Below the pieces are notes generated by a model. That model ran no database searches. It saw only the letters and a program-made list of their open reading frames with translations, and was not told where the DNA came from. Shown in pieces: positions 62,984 to 64,000 of a stretch of DNA of 64,000 nucleotides. Position 1 is the stretch's first letter. Every line of letters starts with the position of its first letter. Source of the DNA: Plantibacter sp. Leaf314 (lineage in GTDB: Bacteria; Actinomycetota; Actinomycetes; Actinomycetales; Microbacteriaceae); assembly GCF_001423185.1 (NCBI RefSeq), contig NZ_LMOB01000001.1, positions 1,657,889 through 1,721,888 on the forward strand, in the 5' to 3' direction. Made by a program: the position numbers and the translations under genes.

Positions 62984-63012
62984 AGTGTAAGCGCATACAT
63001 TGCCCTGTGCAA
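62984..63012 (-). promoter_or_regulatory. Promoter of the ABC importer operon
   Basis: Read on the minus strand: TTGCAC (63012-63007), 17 bases, TACACT (62989-62984). It is about 34 bases before the lipoprotein ATG. Confidence 0.75.
62986..62999. promoter_or_regulatory. LacI-type operator of the importer operon
   Basis: TGTAAGCGCATACA is a near-perfect palindrome (12 of 14) with the central GCGC typical of LacI-family sites. It overlaps the -10 box, so the LacI regulator at 63138 probably represses here. Confidence 0.75.
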
Positions 63013-63034
63013 CCCGTGTCGGATTTCCCGTCTC

Positions 63035-63120
63035 GTTCGCAACTCAGGACCGCCCCGGCGCGGCGGCCGCGCGGCGCACGGACGCGGCGCGGCACGCCGA
63101 GAACGTCCTGAATTGCGAAC
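63035..63120. repeat. 86-bp inverted-repeat element, copy 5
   Basis: GTTCGCAACTCAGGAC pairs with GTCCTGAATTGCGAAC with one mismatch, the most symmetrical copy. It lies between the importer promoter and the end of the LacI gene. Confidence 0.87.
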
Positions 63121-63137
63121 GCGAGCAGAGGCGATGG

Positions 63138-64000
63138 TCAGGACGTGACCGGCTCGGAGCTCTCCCGGAGGAGGACCTCGACCGGCAGGCGGACGGACAT
63201 CGCCGGGAGCTTCGGTTCGGCCAGCCGGCGGGTGAGCGCCTGCACCGAGACCCGGCCGAGGGTCTCCATCGGCTGGCGCACGGTCGTGAGCCGGGGGGTC
63301 GAGAGGCGGCCGGCGTCGATACCGTCGAAGCCGGTGACGATGAGCTCGTCCGGAACCCCCACCCCGGCAATCCGGGCGGCGTCGATGACACCGAGCGCCA
63401 TCTGGTCGTTGGCGCAGACCACGGCGCGCGGCAGCACGCCGCGACCGAACAGCTCCCGACCCACGCGGCGACCGCCCTCCCGCGTGAAGTCACCGCGCAG
63501 CGTCGGCGCGTCGGGGACGTCGAGCGACCGCTCGGTGAGGGCCGCCTGGAAGCCGCTCCACCGTTCCGCGTCGTCGGGCGAACCGAGGCTCCCCGACACG
63601 TACTCGAGCTCGCGGGCGCCCAGGTCGTCGATGAGGTGCGCCGTGAGGGTCCGCATGCCCTCGGTGTTGCTGACCGAGACGTGGTCGAGGTCGTCGCCGC
63701 GACGGGGTCCGGCCATGACCACGATCGGGACGTGACGCGACAGCCGCGCGAGTTCCTCCTCGCTCGCACTGCCGGCGAGGACCATCAGCCCGTCCACCCG
63801 GCCCGCCATGTCGCGCACGGTCTGCGTCGCCGTCGACCCACGGCCGACCCCGACGAGGAGCGCGAAGCCGCTCCGCCAGGACTCGAGCTCGCAGCCGCGA
63901 AGGACCTCGTCGAAGTACAGGTTGAGCGTCCTCGTGTCGGTCCGCTCGGGGATGTCGCGGACGACGCGGGCTCCCCCGGCGGCGGCCTCGTCACCCTCGA
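63138..64000 (-). CDS. LacI-family transcription regulator (N-terminus outside window)
   Basis: The C-terminal 287 residues of a LacI/GalR repressor: the sugar-binding periplasmic-type domain from its first strand region (RTLNLYFDEVLRGCELESWRSGFALLVG) through VDGLMVLAG, CANDQMALGVIDAARIAGVGVPDELIVTGFDGIDA and RLTTVRQPMETLGRVSVQALTRRL to the end. The helix-turn-helix lies beyond base 64000. The open frame continues upstream of the GTG at 63818 with clear family sequence, so that GTG is internal. It directly precedes the sugar importer operon, its likely target. Confidence 0.95.
   Translation of the reverse strand, partial: EGDEAAAGGARVVRDIPERTDTRTLNLYFDEVLRGCELESWRSGFALLVGVGRGSTATQTVRDMAGRVDGLMVLAGSASEEELARLSRHVPIVVMAGPRRGDDLDHVSVSNTEGMRTLTAHLIDDLGARELEYVSGSLGSPDDAERWSGFQAALTERSLDVPDAPTLRGDFTREGGRRVGRELFGRGVLPRAVVCANDQMALGVIDAARIAGVGVPDELIVTGFDGIDAGRLSTPRLTTVRQPMETLGRVSVQALTRRLAEPKLPAMSVRLPVEVLLRESSEPVTS

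Noticed and set aside
63138..63818. LacI gene starting at GTG 63818.
   Set aside because: The frame continues upstream to the window end with clear LacI-family sequence, so the gene is truncated by the window, not short.

Overview
The window is high-GC actinobacterial chromosome, most likely from a Microbacteriaceae-type organism. The reasoning is the strongly GC-rich codon use, heat-shock control by HspR/HAIR boxes instead of CIRCE, a clpS-DUF2017 pair, DtxR/IdeR-type iron boxes, and many genes that look leaderless (a TANNNT -10 element ending exactly 6 nt before the start codon). Genus is not decided from sequence alone. I see no rRNA, tRNA, prophage, insertion sequence or CRISPR array. About 56 protein genes are called, and the two ends cut into genes.

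Layout. 1-7.9 kb: end of a probable sensor kinase and its NarL-type response regulator, an aldo/keto reductase, a NatA/NatB-like ABC-2 exporter with a small acidic protein, L-threonine aldolase, threonine synthase and a second acidic protein. 7.9-14.1 kb: quinone oxidoreductase, acetyl-CoA synthetase, nitroreductase, DUF1345 protein, a conserved hypothetical and a PrsW-like membrane protease. 14.4-23.4 kb: HspR-controlled clpB, then a siderophore-utilisation locus (FAD siderophore-interacting protein, two FecCD permeases, ATPase, and a separate binding protein) with two iron boxes, interrupted by a secreted-protein/lipoprotein pair. 23.5-38.2 kb: an uncharacterised ABC transporter, a GH3 glycosidase, two glycosyltransferases, clpS-DUF2017, an orphan PAS histidine kinase, a DUF817 protein, a large lipoprotein, an RsmC/RlmG-like methyltransferase and a small membrane protein.

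38.2-45.2 kb is a compact heat-shock block on the minus strand: clpC-like ATPase, then dnaK-grpE-dnaJ-hspR. Together with clpB, its promoters carry four HAIR palindromes, so HspR probably represses its own operon and both Clp ATPases. 45.3-48.95 kb holds an Atg22/UMF1-type transporter and a small operon of an ArsR-like regulator, a beta-lactamase-fold hydrolase and a membrane protein.

48.97-54.4 kb is a divergent gene cluster that matches every step of non-phosphorylative L-fucose breakdown: mutarotase, dehydrogenase, lactonase, L-fuconate dehydratase, 2-keto-3-deoxy-fuconate dehydrogenase and a FAH-type diketo-acid hydrolase. A palindrome sits between the -35 and -10 of its main promoter. 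54.5-56.0 kb is a divergent pair of MarR-like regulators, both with long His/Gly-rich segments. 56.3-64.0 kb is a LacI regulator, an Opp-type ABC importer with a fused double ATPase, and a GH1 beta-glucosidase, probably for beta-gluco-oligosaccharides.

Three families of non-coding repeats recur between genes: an 86-87 bp element with ~16 bp terminal inverted repeats (five copies), a 108 bp nested palindrome (two full copies and a rearranged one), and short elements built from a CCTTCGACAGGCTCAGGGAC-type core. They are the least explained DNA in the window.
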